Notes: generated from the sequence alone by a model not told the origin. A DNA stretch of 22,269 nucleotides from Sphingomonadales bacterium (GCA_018971065.1 JAGWVC010000066.1:1-22269); one strand, 5' to 3'. Positions 8,754 to 15,569 are shown, counted from the stretch's first letter. A program made the numbers and translations.

Positions 8754-9524
8754 ATGACCGAAACCGCCACCCTTGCCGCGCCTGCGGCCGCCGCAGCGCC
8801 CACGGACGGGCTTGAGGTCGTTTCCATCGCCAAGAGCTATGACCGGCGCGCGGTGCTGACCGAAATCTCGCTGTCGGTTGCCAAGGGGGAAGTGCTGGGC
8901 CTGCTGGGGCCGAACGGCGCGGGCAAGACCACCTGCTTCTATTCGATCATGGGGCTGGTGAAGCCCGATTCGGGCCGCATCCTGCTGGACGGCGTCGATA
9001 TCACCAACCTGCCGATGTACCGCCGCGCCACGCTGGGGCTGGGCTACCTGCCGCAGGAAACCTCGATCTTTCGCGGCATGACGGTCGAACAGAACATCGC
9101 CTGCGTGCTGGAACTGGTCGAACCCGATGCCGCCGTGCGGGCGCAGGAACTGGAACGCCTGCTGGGCGAATTCGGCCTGGCGCGGCTGCGGTCCAGCCCG
9201 TCGATGGCGCTTTCGGGCGGTGAACGCCGCCGCTGCGAGATTGCCCGCGCGCTGGCGGCGAAGCCGTCGATCATGCTGCTCGACGAACCGTTCGCGGGCA
9301 TCGACCCGCTGTCGATCGCCGACATCCGCCACCTCGTCACCGACCTGAAGAACCGTGGCATCGGCGTGCTGATCACGGACCATAACGTGCGCGAGACGCT
9401 CGATATCTGTGACCGGGCCTGCATCATCTATGGCGGCACCGTGCTGTTCGCGGGCAGCCCCGAAGCGCTGGTGGCCGACGAGAACGTGCGGCGGCTCTAC
9501 CTGGGTGAGGGCTTCACGCTATGA
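8754..9524 (+). CDS. lptB: LPS export ABC transporter ATP-binding protein LptB
   Basis: LptB is the cytoplasmic ATPase of the LptB2FGC complex that extracts lipopolysaccharide from the inner membrane. The 256-aa protein has Walker A (GPNGAGKTT), the Q-loop (LPQE), the ABC signature LSGGERRR, Walker B with catalytic Glu (IMLLDEPFAGID) and the H-loop (TDHNVRET). The LptB-typical regions GLGYLPQETSIFRGMTVEQN and RRLYLGEGF are present. An Ala-rich N-terminal extension (about 17 residues) precedes the ABC domain. The ATG at 8754 has only a weak AGG upstream. Unlike many proteobacteria, no lptA or lptC precedes it; the upstream gene is divergent. rpoN follows, a conserved neighbour. Confidence 0.95.
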   Translation: MTETATLAAPAAAAAPTDGLEVVSIAKSYDRRAVLTEISLSVAKGEVLGLLGPNGAGKTTCFYSIMGLVKPDSGRILLDGVDITNLPMYRRATLGLGYLPQETSIFRGMTVEQNIACVLELVEPDAAVRAQELERLLGEFGLARLRSSPSMALSGGERRRCEIARALAAKPSIMLLDEPFAGIDPLSIADIRHLVTDLKNRGIGVLITDHNVRETLDICDRACIIYGGTVLFAGSPEALVADENVRRLYLGEGFTL

Positions 9525-9534
9525 TCGCTGGGAC

Positions 9535-9558
9535 AGGATCGGGCGGTTGCCCGATCCT
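9535..9558. terminator. 10-bp perfect hairpin after lptB
   Basis: AGGATCGGGC (9535-9544) and GCCCGATCCT (9549-9558) are perfect complements around the four-base loop GGTT, starting 10 nt after the lptB stop. There is no T-run after it, so it is not a canonical intrinsic terminator. It may attenuate transcription, stabilise the lptB 3' end, or be part of the hairpin array that continues to rpoN. Confidence 0.6.
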
Positions 9559-9561
9559 TGC

Positions 9562-9645
9562 GCGGCACCGGCCCACTCCCCCACCCGGCCTCCCAGAGCG
9601 TACCATCTCGTTGGGAGGCCGGGTGGGGGAGTGGGCCGGTGCCGC
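9562..9645. repeat. perfect 34-bp inverted repeat
   Basis: Bases 9562-9595 are the exact reverse complement of 9612-9645 (34 of 34), with a 16-nt loop at 9596-9611. The arm begins GCGGCACCGGCCCACT and ends CGGCCTCCCA. It lies wholly inside the lptB-rpoN spacer. It would form a very stable hairpin in RNA or a cruciform in DNA. Such perfection without coding constraint suggests a dispersed palindromic repeat or a selected RNA structure. Confidence 0.95.
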
Positions 9646-9648
9646 AAA

Positions 9649-9668
9649 CCTCTGGCGAATGCCAGAGG
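9649..9668 (+). promoter_or_regulatory. hairpin covering the rpoN ribosome-binding site
   Basis: CCTCTGGC (9649-9656) and GCCAGAGG (9661-9668) pair perfectly around the loop GAAT. The only Shine-Dalgarno-like sequence for rpoN, AGAGG at 9664-9668, is in the 3' arm, about 10 nt before the ATG at 9679. The folded form would hide it. The structure is seen in the sequence; a regulatory role is inference. Confidence 0.6.
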
Positions 9669-9678
9669 CGAACGCGTA

Positions 9679-11166
9679 ATGGCTCTGGGGCCTCGCCTCG
9701 ACATACGCCAGACGCAATCGCTGGTGATGACGCCGCAGCTCCAGCAGGCGATCAAGCTGCTGGCGCTGTCGAACCTCGAGATCGAGACCTTCATCGGCGA
9801 CGCGCTGGACGCCAACCCGCTGCTGGAACTGGGCGAGGCCGGCCCGGCGCCCGAGGTGGTGGAGGTGGAGGCGCCCGACGCGCGCCGCACCACGCTCGAA
9901 TCGTCGCCGGTCGATCAGTTGATCGGCGAAGGCCGGGCCGAGGATGACCGCCCGCTGGACATCGACGCCACCGCGCTCGACATCGATCGCGACACCGGCG
10001 ACTTCGCGTTCGAGGGCGAGGCGCGCGGCGCTTCCGGCGGCGAGGCGCCCGGGCTGGAGGAGCGCGGCGAGGCCGCCGCGACGCTGGCCGAGCATCTCCA
10101 CGCGCAGATCGGCGCCTGCTCGCGCGATGGTCGCGCGGTGTTCGTGGCACGCGCGCTGATCGACCGGCTGGACGAGACCGGCTACCTGCCCACGCCGGTG
10201 GCCACCGTGGCCGAGGAACTGGGGCTGGACGAGGCGGAGGTGGAAGCGGCGCTCACGCTGGTGCAGTCGCTCGATCCCACCGGGGTCGGCGCGCGCAACC
10301 TGGCCGAATGCATCGCGCTGCAGGCGAAGGAGGCCGATCGCTACGACCCGGCGATGGCGCGGCTGATCGACAACCTGGACCTGCTGGCGCGCGGCGATCT
10401 TGCCCGGCTGAAGCGGATGTGCGGGGTGGACGACGAGGATTTCGCCGACATGCTGGCGGAACTGCGCGGCTATGACCCCAAGCCGGGGCTGCAATTCGGC
10501 GGCAGCGCCGGCGAGGGGGTGGTGCCCGACGTGCTGGTCTCGCCACGCGGCGATGGCGGCTGGAACGTGGCGATCAACCAGGCCACGCTGCCGCGCCTGC
10601 TGGTCAACCGCTCATACTACCTCGAAATGCGCGGCGCCTGCGCCGACAAGGGCGCGAAAGCCTGGCTTTCGGAAAAGCTGGCCGATGCCAACTGGCTGCT
10701 GAAGGCGCTGGACCAGCGGCAGAAGACCATCCTGAAAGTGGCGGGTGAGATCGTCACCCGGCAGGAAGGCTTCTTCCGCCACGGCGTCGCCCACCTCAAG
10801 CCGCTGACGCTGCGTGCCGTGGCCGAGGCGATCAGGATGCACGAATCGACCGTCAGCCGCGTCACCTCGAACAAGTACCTGCATTGCGAGCGCGGCACGT
10901 TCGAGCTGAAGTACTTCTTCACCTCGGGCGTGGCGTCGTCGGATGGCGAAGGCGCGGTTTCGGCCGAGGCGGTGAAGGCTGCGATCCGCCAGTTGATCGA
11001 GGCTGAGGACCCCAAGGCGATCCTGTCGGACGATACGCTGGTGGACCTGCTGAAAGGCCGGGGCTTCGACCTGGCCCGGCGCACCGTGGCCAAGTATCGT
11101 GAGGCGATCGGGCTGGGCAGTTCGGTGCAGCGGCGGCGGCAGAAGGCACTGGCCGGCATACGGTAA
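9679..11166 (+). CDS. rpoN: RNA polymerase sigma-54 factor
   Basis: Sigma-54 directs RNA polymerase to -24/-12 promoters and needs AAA+ activators. Region I is clear at the N-terminus (LDIRQTQSLVMTPQLQQAIK, then LLALSNLEI), followed by an acidic Ala/Glu/Asp-rich region II. The core-binding domain follows from about residue 140, then the DNA-binding domain with the helix-turn-helix (LRAVAEAIRMHESTVSRVTS) and the RpoN box ARRTVAKYRE at residues 466-475. The protein is 495 aa, normal length. I chose the ATG at 9679 because region I must sit at the N-terminus. It follows lptB as in many proteobacteria, but the gene usually next (a hibernation-promoting factor) is missing here. Translation may be limited by the hairpin at 9649-9668. 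Confidence 0.97.
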   Translation: MALGPRLDIRQTQSLVMTPQLQQAIKLLALSNLEIETFIGDALDANPLLELGEAGPAPEVVEVEAPDARRTTLESSPVDQLIGEGRAEDDRPLDIDATALDIDRDTGDFAFEGEARGASGGEAPGLEERGEAAATLAEHLHAQIGACSRDGRAVFVARALIDRLDETGYLPTPVATVAEELGLDEAEVEAALTLVQSLDPTGVGARNLAECIALQAKEADRYDPAMARLIDNLDLLARGDLARLKRMCGVDDEDFADMLAELRGYDPKPGLQFGGSAGEGVVPDVLVSPRGDGGWNVAINQATLPRLLVNRSYYLEMRGACADKGAKAWLSEKLADANWLLKALDQRQKTILKVAGEIVTRQEGFFRHGVAHLKPLTLRAVAEAIRMHESTVSRVTSNKYLHCERGTFELKYFFTSGVASSDGEGAVSAEAVKAAIRQLIEAEDPKAILSDDTLVDLLKGRGFDLARRTVAKYREAIGLGSSVQRRRQKALAGIR

Positions 11167-11189
11167 AGCAAAGCTAACCTGGTTTACCC

Positions 11190-11275
11190 TAACCCTTGCA
11201 AGCATATGCTTGTTTTGCTTAGTTTTATTTACTTTGTTGCAATCCGGTTTCTGATAACTTCGCTGTACTCGACAG
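11190..11275 (+). promoter_or_regulatory. AT-rich leader with 14-bp palindrome before the TonB-like gene
   Basis: The 163-nt gap after rpoN contains a strikingly AT-rich stretch in an otherwise GC-rich window. It includes a perfect 14-bp palindrome CAAGCATATGCTTG (11199-11212) followed by TTTTGCTT. The palindrome could be an operator or, as a 5-bp stem with ATAT loop and T-tract, a weak terminator for rpoN. GATAAC near 11252 is a possible -10 element. The promoter function is inferred from composition and position. Confidence 0.4.
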
Positions 11276-11329
11276 CGCCCTGCTGATTGACTCTATCCAA
11301 ACCGGGCGCGCGGGAAATGGAGGGGTGTC

Positions 11330-11977
11330 ATGACGTATCTTGAACGTCCGTCGTCAACCAGTCGCAGCAAGGTCATTATTGTCGTCGCGGCCATTCATGC
11401 CGTGGGAATCTATGGCGTCATCCACGGGCTGGGCGGCATTCTCGTCCACCACCAGGATGAGGTTCGCTTCGCCGCGTCGAGCACGCCGATCGACAAGCCG
11501 GTCGCGGTCGATCCGGTGAAGCCCAAATCGCGCGATCCCATCATCCGGCCGCCGCTCGATCCGTTTCCGTTGCCGGTCGATCTGGCCCCGAAGGATGGCC
11601 CGGTCATCGATTTCGGCCCGATGCAGCCGTTCGATCCCGGTCCCCCGGTCGATGGCCCGACGACCGTGCAGCCGGCATTCACCCCAAAGGCCGCGGCGCC
11701 GCTGGGTAATCCGGAGGCATGGGCCAGCGAGGCGGACTATCCGCCGGGTGATCTCCACGCCGGGCACGCCGGGGTCACGCGGTTCCGCGTCACCGTGGGC
11801 AGCGATGGCCGCGTTGGCGATTGCGTGATCCTGTCCAGCAGCGGCTGGCCGGGGCTGGATGCCGCCACCTGCCGCGCGGTGGCCCAGCGCGCCCGCTTCC
11901 GCGCCGCCACCGATGAGCGCGGCCAGACAACGACGGGCACTTTTGCCAGTGCGATCCGTTGGGTGATTCCGAACTGA
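11330..11977 (+). CDS. TonB-family energy transducer-like protein
   Basis: A 215-aa protein with the TonB layout. A short cytoplasmic N-terminus is followed by one membrane anchor at about residues 14-36 (VIIVVAAIHAVGIYGVIHGL). Next comes a long Pro/Asp-rich periplasmic linker (about 50-125; RPPLDPFPLPVD, DPGPPVDGP), then a C-terminal TonB domain (about 130-215; TRFRVTVGSDGRVGDCVIL, LDAATCRAVAQRARFRAA). TonB couples the proton gradient through ExbB/ExbD to outer-membrane transporters. No exbB, exbD or receptor gene is nearby, so this is one of several orphan TonB paralogues usual in this group, and its receptor is unknown. GGAGGGG lies 4 nt before the ATG, a strong ribosome-binding site. It has its own AT-rich leader and ends in a hairpin terminator. 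Confidence 0.85.
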   Translation: MTYLERPSSTSRSKVIIVVAAIHAVGIYGVIHGLGGILVHHQDEVRFAASSTPIDKPVAVDPVKPKSRDPIIRPPLDPFPLPVDLAPKDGPVIDFGPMQPFDPGPPVDGPTTVQPAFTPKAAAPLGNPEAWASEADYPPGDLHAGHAGVTRFRVTVGSDGRVGDCVILSSSGWPGLDAATCRAVAQRARFRAATDERGQTTTGTFASAIRWVIPN

Positions 11978-11988
11978 GTTTTCACCCT

Positions 11989-12022
11989 GCCCCCTGCCGG
12001 CTTGCGTCGGCGGGGGCCTTTT
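11989..12022 (+). terminator. rho-independent terminator after the TonB-like gene
   Basis: GCCCCC (11989-11994) pairs with GGGGGC (12012-12017) and GCCG (11996-11999) with CGGC (12008-12011), with T11995 bulged and an 8-nt loop. TTTT follows at 12019-12022. It touches the stop codon of the convergent MOSC gene. Confidence 0.75.
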
Positions 12023-12678
12023 CAGCCGGCCAGATCGCGGGCGCGCAATCGCCAGGCGTCGGCTAGCACCGGCAGCGCCGCCAGTTCGCGCAAGGCTTCG
12101 GGTGCGCGCTTGTGGCCACTGCCGACGACGATGTCGAACAGCCGCGCGACGGACCATTGCGGCAGGCTGCGCTCGACCAGTTCCAGCCGGTCACCGGGGC
12201 CGACCGTGCCCGGTTCCAGCACGCGATAGTACCAGCCGGCCCGCCCGGTCTCGACCACCAGCGCGGTCAGCTCGGGGCGCCCGAAGCGATGCCCCAGCTT
12301 CCAGCACGGCTGGCGGCCGTGGCTCACCTCGACCAGCGCGGTGCCCAGCCGGAAGCGATCGCCCAGGCAGACGGCATCATCGGTCAGGCCATGCGTCGCA
12401 ATATTCTCGCCGAACGCACCGGGCGCGGCCAGCAGCGGGTGCGCGCCGAACCGGCCCTGCCAGTGCGCATAATGATCGAACGGATAGTGGTGGATCGCCT
12501 TGTCGCTGCCGCCGTGATGCACGCGGTCGGCCTGTTCGTCGCCCGCCAGCCCCAGCGGGGTGACGGCAACGGGCCGGTCGATCGCGCGCTTGGCAATCGC
12601 GCTGGGCTCGTCCGCCGCACGGAACGGGGCGACGGTGCCGATCAGCACGGCAGCGATGGGAACGCACACATCGGGCAT
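12022..12678 (-). CDS. MOSC-domain protein, YiiM-like
   Basis: MOSC domains bind molybdenum cofactor through a conserved Cys and carry out sulfur or N-hydroxyl reduction chemistry. The 218-aa sequence shows the MOSC landmarks HHGGSDKAIHHYP, GAFGENI and the probable ligand Cys125 in HGRQPCWKLGHRF. A C-terminal helical segment (about 165-218) matches the 3-alpha domain of the E. coli YiiM type, which is linked to reduction of N-hydroxylated bases such as 6-hydroxylaminopurine. Length and domain order fit YiiM. Its ATG overlaps the stop of the upstream HNH endonuclease gene (ATGA), so the two are translationally coupled. The exact substrate here is inference. Confidence 0.85.
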   Translation of the reverse strand: MPDVCVPIAAVLIGTVAPFRAADEPSAIAKRAIDRPVAVTPLGLAGDEQADRVHHGGSDKAIHHYPFDHYAHWQGRFGAHPLLAAPGAFGENIATHGLTDDAVCLGDRFRLGTALVEVSHGRQPCWKLGHRFGRPELTALVVETGRAGWYYRVLEPGTVGPGDRLELVERSLPQWSVARLFDIVVGSGHKRAPEALRELAALPVLADAWRLRARDLAG

Positions 12679-13301
12679 CAGGCGTCCAGCTCGACGTCCC
12701 AGTACAACCAGTCGCGCCAGGTGTCATGCAGGTAATTGGGCGGAAACGCGCGCCCGCGCTCCTGCAACTGCCAGTTGGTCGGCCGGATCGGCTCGATCAG
12801 CAGCGGCATGTGCGCCTGCAGCGGCGTGCGTCCGCCCTTGCGCAGGTTGCACGGGCTGCACGCGGCGACGACGTTTTCCCAGCTTGTCCGCCCGCCCAGC
12901 CGACGCGGGACGACATGATCGAACGTCAGGTGATGCGGATTGCCGCAATACTGGCACGAGAAGCGATCGCGCAGGAACAGGTTGAAGCGGGTGAACGCCG
13001 GGAATTCCGACGGCTTCACATATTGGCGCAGCGCGATCACCGAGGGCAGTTGCACGGTGTGGTTGGGGCTGTGCACTTCCCGCTCATAGTGGGCGACGAT
13101 GTCCACCCGTTCCAGGAACACCGCCTTGATCGCGGTCTGCCACGGCCAGAGGCTGAGCGGGTAGTACGAAAGCGGCGTATAGTCGGCATTGAGCACGAGC
13201 GCCGGGCAATCGGCCAGATGACGGGTGGAGCCGAGCGGGGGGACCCCGTCCATGACGCTGCGGGCATCGGCCGCGCGATCGATCAGATCGGCCTGGAGCA
13301 T
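12678..13301 (-). CDS. HNH endonuclease family protein
   Basis: A stand-alone HNH nuclease of about 207 aa, of a type common in alphaproteobacterial chromosomes and of uncertain cellular role. The conserved N-terminal block is CPALVLNADYTPLSYYPLSL. The nuclease core has two zinc-binding CxxC pairs (CQYC and CSPC) around LTFDHVVPRRLGGRTSWENV, where the DH provides the catalytic His and the Asn lies in WENVV. The start is uncertain: an ATG at 13301 has GGGAGG upstream but only 2 nt away. A TTG at 13316 and an ATG at 13253 are alternatives. It overlaps the MOSC gene by ATGA and is divergent from gluQ. Confidence 0.9.
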   Translation of the reverse strand: MLQADLIDRAADARSVMDGVPPLGSTRHLADCPALVLNADYTPLSYYPLSLWPWQTAIKAVFLERVDIVAHYEREVHSPNHTVQLPSVIALRQYVKPSEFPAFTRFNLFLRDRFSCQYCGNPHHLTFDHVVPRRLGGRTSWENVVAACSPCNLRKGGRTPLQAHMPLLIEPIRPTNWQLQERGRAFPPNYLHDTWRDWLYWDVELDA

Positions 13302-13418
13302 GGCCTCCCATGACAATCTGGCATGACGGTTTGGTGACCGGACATGGTGCCATCGTGGCCACGGCGCGCGCCGGCGTCAAGACTTGCGTCGGCGGGCAAT
13401 CCACAGGACAAGCCCGGC

Positions 13419-14270
13419 ATGGCCCCGATCCGCACCCGCTTTGCGCCCAGCCCGAACGGGGCGCTGCATCTGGGGCACGCCTATGCCGCAATCATCGCGC
13501 ACGATCGCGCGCGGGCGGATGGCGGCGAATTCCGGCTGCGGATCGAGGATATCGACGGCGCGCGCAGCCGCGTCGAACTGGTGCCCGAAGTGCTGGCCGA
13601 TCTGGCCTGGCTTGGGCTGGCATGGGACGGGCCATTGGTACGCCAGTCCGACCGGCTGGCCGCCTATGCCGAGGCGGGCGAGCGGCTGAAGGCGGCGGGA
13701 TTGCTCTATCCATGCCAATGCACGCGTGCGGACATCGCGGCGGCGGCGCAGGCAATGGGGCCGGACGGGCCGGTCTATCCGGGAACCTGCAAGGGCCGCG
13801 ATGTCGATCCCGAAGGCGCCGCGTGGCGGTTGGACGTGGGCGCGGCGCTGGCGCGAACCGGGCCGCTGGCGTGGGTCGATGAACGGGCGGGCGAACAGGC
13901 GGCGCGACCCGACCGGTTCGGCGATGTCGTGCTGCTGCGCCGCGATGCGCCCGCCAGCTATCACCTCGCGGCGACGCTGGACGATGCCGCCGATGGCATC
14001 ACCGTGGTGACGCGGGGCATGGACCTGTTCGCGGCCAGCCATGTCCACCGCCTGTTGCAGGCGCTGCTCGATCTGCCGGTGCCGCGCTGGCACCACCACG
14101 GCCTGCTGGTCGAGGGGGACGGCCGCAAGCTGGCGAAGCGGCGCGGCTCGCCCTCGCTGGCCGATCGGCGTCATGCGGGCGAGGACGGTCGGGCGCTGGC
14201 CCAGGCCTTGCGCGTCGGGCGATTGCCGGCTGGCCTTTCGCTGGATGCGGGATTACACGGTCAATCATGA
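13419..14270 (+). CDS. gluQ: glutamyl-Q tRNA(Asp) synthetase
   Basis: GluQ activates glutamate without tRNA and transfers it to the queuosine base in the anticodon of tRNA-Asp. It is a truncated GluRS paralogue: the 283-aa protein keeps the Rossmann catalytic core but lacks the anticodon-binding domain. Visible motifs are HLGH (17-20) in place of HIGH and KLAKR (237-241) in place of KMSKS. The zinc site diagnostic of GluQ, Cys99, Cys101, Tyr120 and Cys124, is complete. The start at 13419 places the class I motif near the N-terminus, with AGGA 10 nt upstream; a longer in-frame reading from 13344 is not needed. Its stop overlaps the start of the next gene by four bases. Confidence 0.95.
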   Translation: MAPIRTRFAPSPNGALHLGHAYAAIIAHDRARADGGEFRLRIEDIDGARSRVELVPEVLADLAWLGLAWDGPLVRQSDRLAAYAEAGERLKAAGLLYPCQCTRADIAAAAQAMGPDGPVYPGTCKGRDVDPEGAAWRLDVGAALARTGPLAWVDERAGEQAARPDRFGDVVLLRRDAPASYHLAATLDDAADGITVVTRGMDLFAASHVHRLLQALLDLPVPRWHHHGLLVEGDGRKLAKRRGSPSLADRRHAGEDGRALAQALRVGRLPAGLSLDAGLHGQS

Positions 14271-14500
14271 CTTACCTGCTCGTCCCCGTCGTCGTGGTCC
14301 TGGTGATCATGGTTGTCGTCAGCCTGGTGCGCGGCATTGCCGCGTTCCTGAAGGGCACGCGCGAGGAGCTGGAGCGCGGGCCGGACGACGGGCCGACGCA
14401 ATCGCAGATCCAGCAGAACCGCATGATGTTCGCGCGGATCAAGTACCAGGCCGCGGCGGTGGTGGTGATCGCCATCCTGCTGGCCTTCGCCAAGCACTGA
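14267..14500 (+). CDS. HIG1-domain twin-transmembrane protein
   Basis: A 77-aa protein with two membrane segments, about residues 3-22 (YLLVPVVVVLVIMVVVSLV) and 56-74 (YQAAAVVVIAILLAF). A polar loop contains the HIG1-type ending QNRMMFARIKYQ. Bacterial HIG1 (hypoxia-induced gene 1) proteins are small inner-membrane proteins related to mitochondrial respiratory supercomplex factors; the bacterial role is not established. The ATG overlaps the gluQ stop (ATGA) and cobalamin adenosyltransferase follows 19 nt later, a neighbour pair I know from other alphaproteobacteria. Confidence 0.85.
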   Translation: MTYLLVPVVVVLVIMVVVSLVRGIAAFLKGTREELERGPDDGPTQSQIQQNRMMFARIKYQAAAVVVIAILLAFAKH

Positions 14501-14519
14501 TCCGGCGGGCACAGAAACC

Positions 14520-15092
14520 TTGGTCAAGCTCAACAAGATCTACACGCGCACCGGCGACGACGGCACCACCGGCCTCGTCGATGGCTCGCGCTGCCCGAAG
14601 CATTCGGCCCGCATGGAAGCGATCGGCGCGGTGGACGAGGCGAATTCGGCGATCGGGCTCGCTGTCGTGGCGCTGGCCGGCGGTGCGCACGCGGCCAACC
14701 TGACGCGCGTCCAGAACGACCTGTTCGACCTTGGCGCCGATCTTGCCACGCCGGGCGACGATTTCACGCCCTCGCCGATGGTGCTGCGCATCGTGCCCGG
14801 TCAGGCGGAATGGCTGGAAGCGGCGATCGATGCGGTGAACGCCGATCTGGCGCCGCTGACCAGCTTCATCCTGCCCGGCGGCAGCGAGGCGGCGGCGCGG
14901 GTCCATGTGGCGCGCGCGGCGGTGCGCCGGGCCGAGCGTGCGGCCACCGCGCTGGCGGCCGAACTGCCGGTCAACCCGGCAGCACTGGCCTACATCAACC
15001 GCCTGTCGGACTACCTGTTCGTGCTGGCGCGCGCGGTCAACGACGGTGGCCGCGCCGACGTGCTGTGGGTGCCGGGGGCCAATCGTGGCTGA
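14520..15092 (+). CDS. PduO-type ATP:cob(I)alamin adenosyltransferase
   Basis: Transfers the adenosyl group of ATP to cob(I)alamin, making coenzyme B12. The 190-aa protein has the PduO/MMAB signatures: the N-terminal ATP-binding stretch KIYTRTGDDGTTGL, VDEANSAIGLA, and the C-terminal RLSDYLFVLARAVN. It is often labelled cobO in databases although it is not the CobA/BtuR fold. The only plausible start is TTG at 14520; no in-frame ATG or GTG precedes the conserved KLNKIYTRTG, and the ribosome-binding site is weak. The etfBA genes that often follow in relatives are absent; a small convergent gene comes instead. Confidence 0.94.
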   Translation: MVKLNKIYTRTGDDGTTGLVDGSRCPKHSARMEAIGAVDEANSAIGLAVVALAGGAHAANLTRVQNDLFDLGADLATPGDDFTPSPMVLRIVPGQAEWLEAAIDAVNADLAPLTSFILPGGSEAAARVHVARAAVRRAERAATALAAELPVNPAALAYINRLSDYLFVLARAVNDGGRADVLWVPGANRG

Positions 15093-15129
15093 CGAGGACG
15101 GGGTGCCGGGCGCGGGCGCCGACGATTGA

Positions 15130-15363
15130 TCAGCGGGCGGCGGGCTTGTCGGCAGCCCAGGGCGAATGGCTCGGCTCCGGCGCCGGCTGCGCACCCGGCA
15201 GCAACCCGGCCACCATCTTCGCCGCCTGTTCGGCGTCCTTCGAATCGCCGCCTTCGGACGCGGACGGAATCGTGCAATAGGCCGTCAGCAGCACGCTGGC
15301 CGACCATGCCAGCGCCTTCCAGCGGCTGGCGAAGACGGTGTTGAGGCGCGGACCGAACATCAT
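15130..15363 (-). CDS. small single-pass membrane protein, unknown function
   Basis: A 77-aa protein starting with paired ATGs at 15363 and 15360. It has a basic amphipathic N-terminus (FGPRLNTVFASRWKALAW), one hydrophobic segment at about residues 17-31 and an Ala/Pro-rich polar tail. The Cys30 after the segment (LLTAYCTIP) is not a convincing lipobox. I recall similar FASRWKAL proteins in sphingomonads, all without known function. It lies downstream of mutS on the same strand, separated from it by the two inverted-repeat elements, and converges with the adenosyltransferase gene. Confidence 0.7.
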   Translation of the reverse strand: MMFGPRLNTVFASRWKALAWSASVLLTAYCTIPSASEGGDSKDAEQAAKMVAGLLPGAQPAPEPSHSPWAADKPAAR

Positions 15364-15402
15364 CGCGCCACGATAGCGCGCGCCGGTTAACGAAATCAGC
15401 CG

Positions 15403-15479
15403 CTAGTGGGGTGGATTTGAAATTCGCCTGCCTTTGCGGCCGGCGCCGGAGCGAATTTCAAATCCATAAACCCCACTAG
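15403..15479. repeat. CTAG-ended inverted-repeat element A
   Basis: A 77-bp palindromic element. The left arm 15403-15427 and right arm 15451-15479 are exact reverse complements, except for four extra bases TAAA (15467-15470) in the right arm. Both outer ends are CTAG. The 23-nt loop has its own palindrome (CCGGCGCCGG). It shares design and about two thirds of its arm sequence with element B, which lies 13 bp away in the opposite orientation. Confidence 0.92.
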
Positions 15480-15491
15480 AATCCTATAGTT

Positions 15492-15569
15492 GCTAGTGAC
15501 CCTTTTGAATCTGAAGTCCGCTCCGCCCTATCATCAAAATGAGGCGGACTTCAGATTCGGGTCACTAGC
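15492..15569. repeat. CTAG-ended inverted-repeat element B, overlapping mutS
   Basis: Left arm 15492-15521 and right arm 15544-15569 are exact reverse complements, except for four extra bases TTTT (15503-15506) in the left arm. Again the ends are (G)CTAG. The right arm and part of the loop are read as the last codons and stop of mutS on the minus strand. In RNA it would form a stable hairpin at the mutS 3' end. Confidence 0.92.

Noticed and set aside
8136..9383. Extension of the small membrane protein to 415 aa
   Set aside because: The added 283 residues are antisense to lptB; a ribosome-binding site and promoter support the ATG at 8534.
15403..15569. CRISPR array or ordinary terminator pair
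   Set aside because: There are only two palindromic units, in opposite orientation, with no spacer periodicity and no cas genes. CTAG ends and the 4-nt arm asymmetry are not terminator features, although either hairpin may slow transcription.
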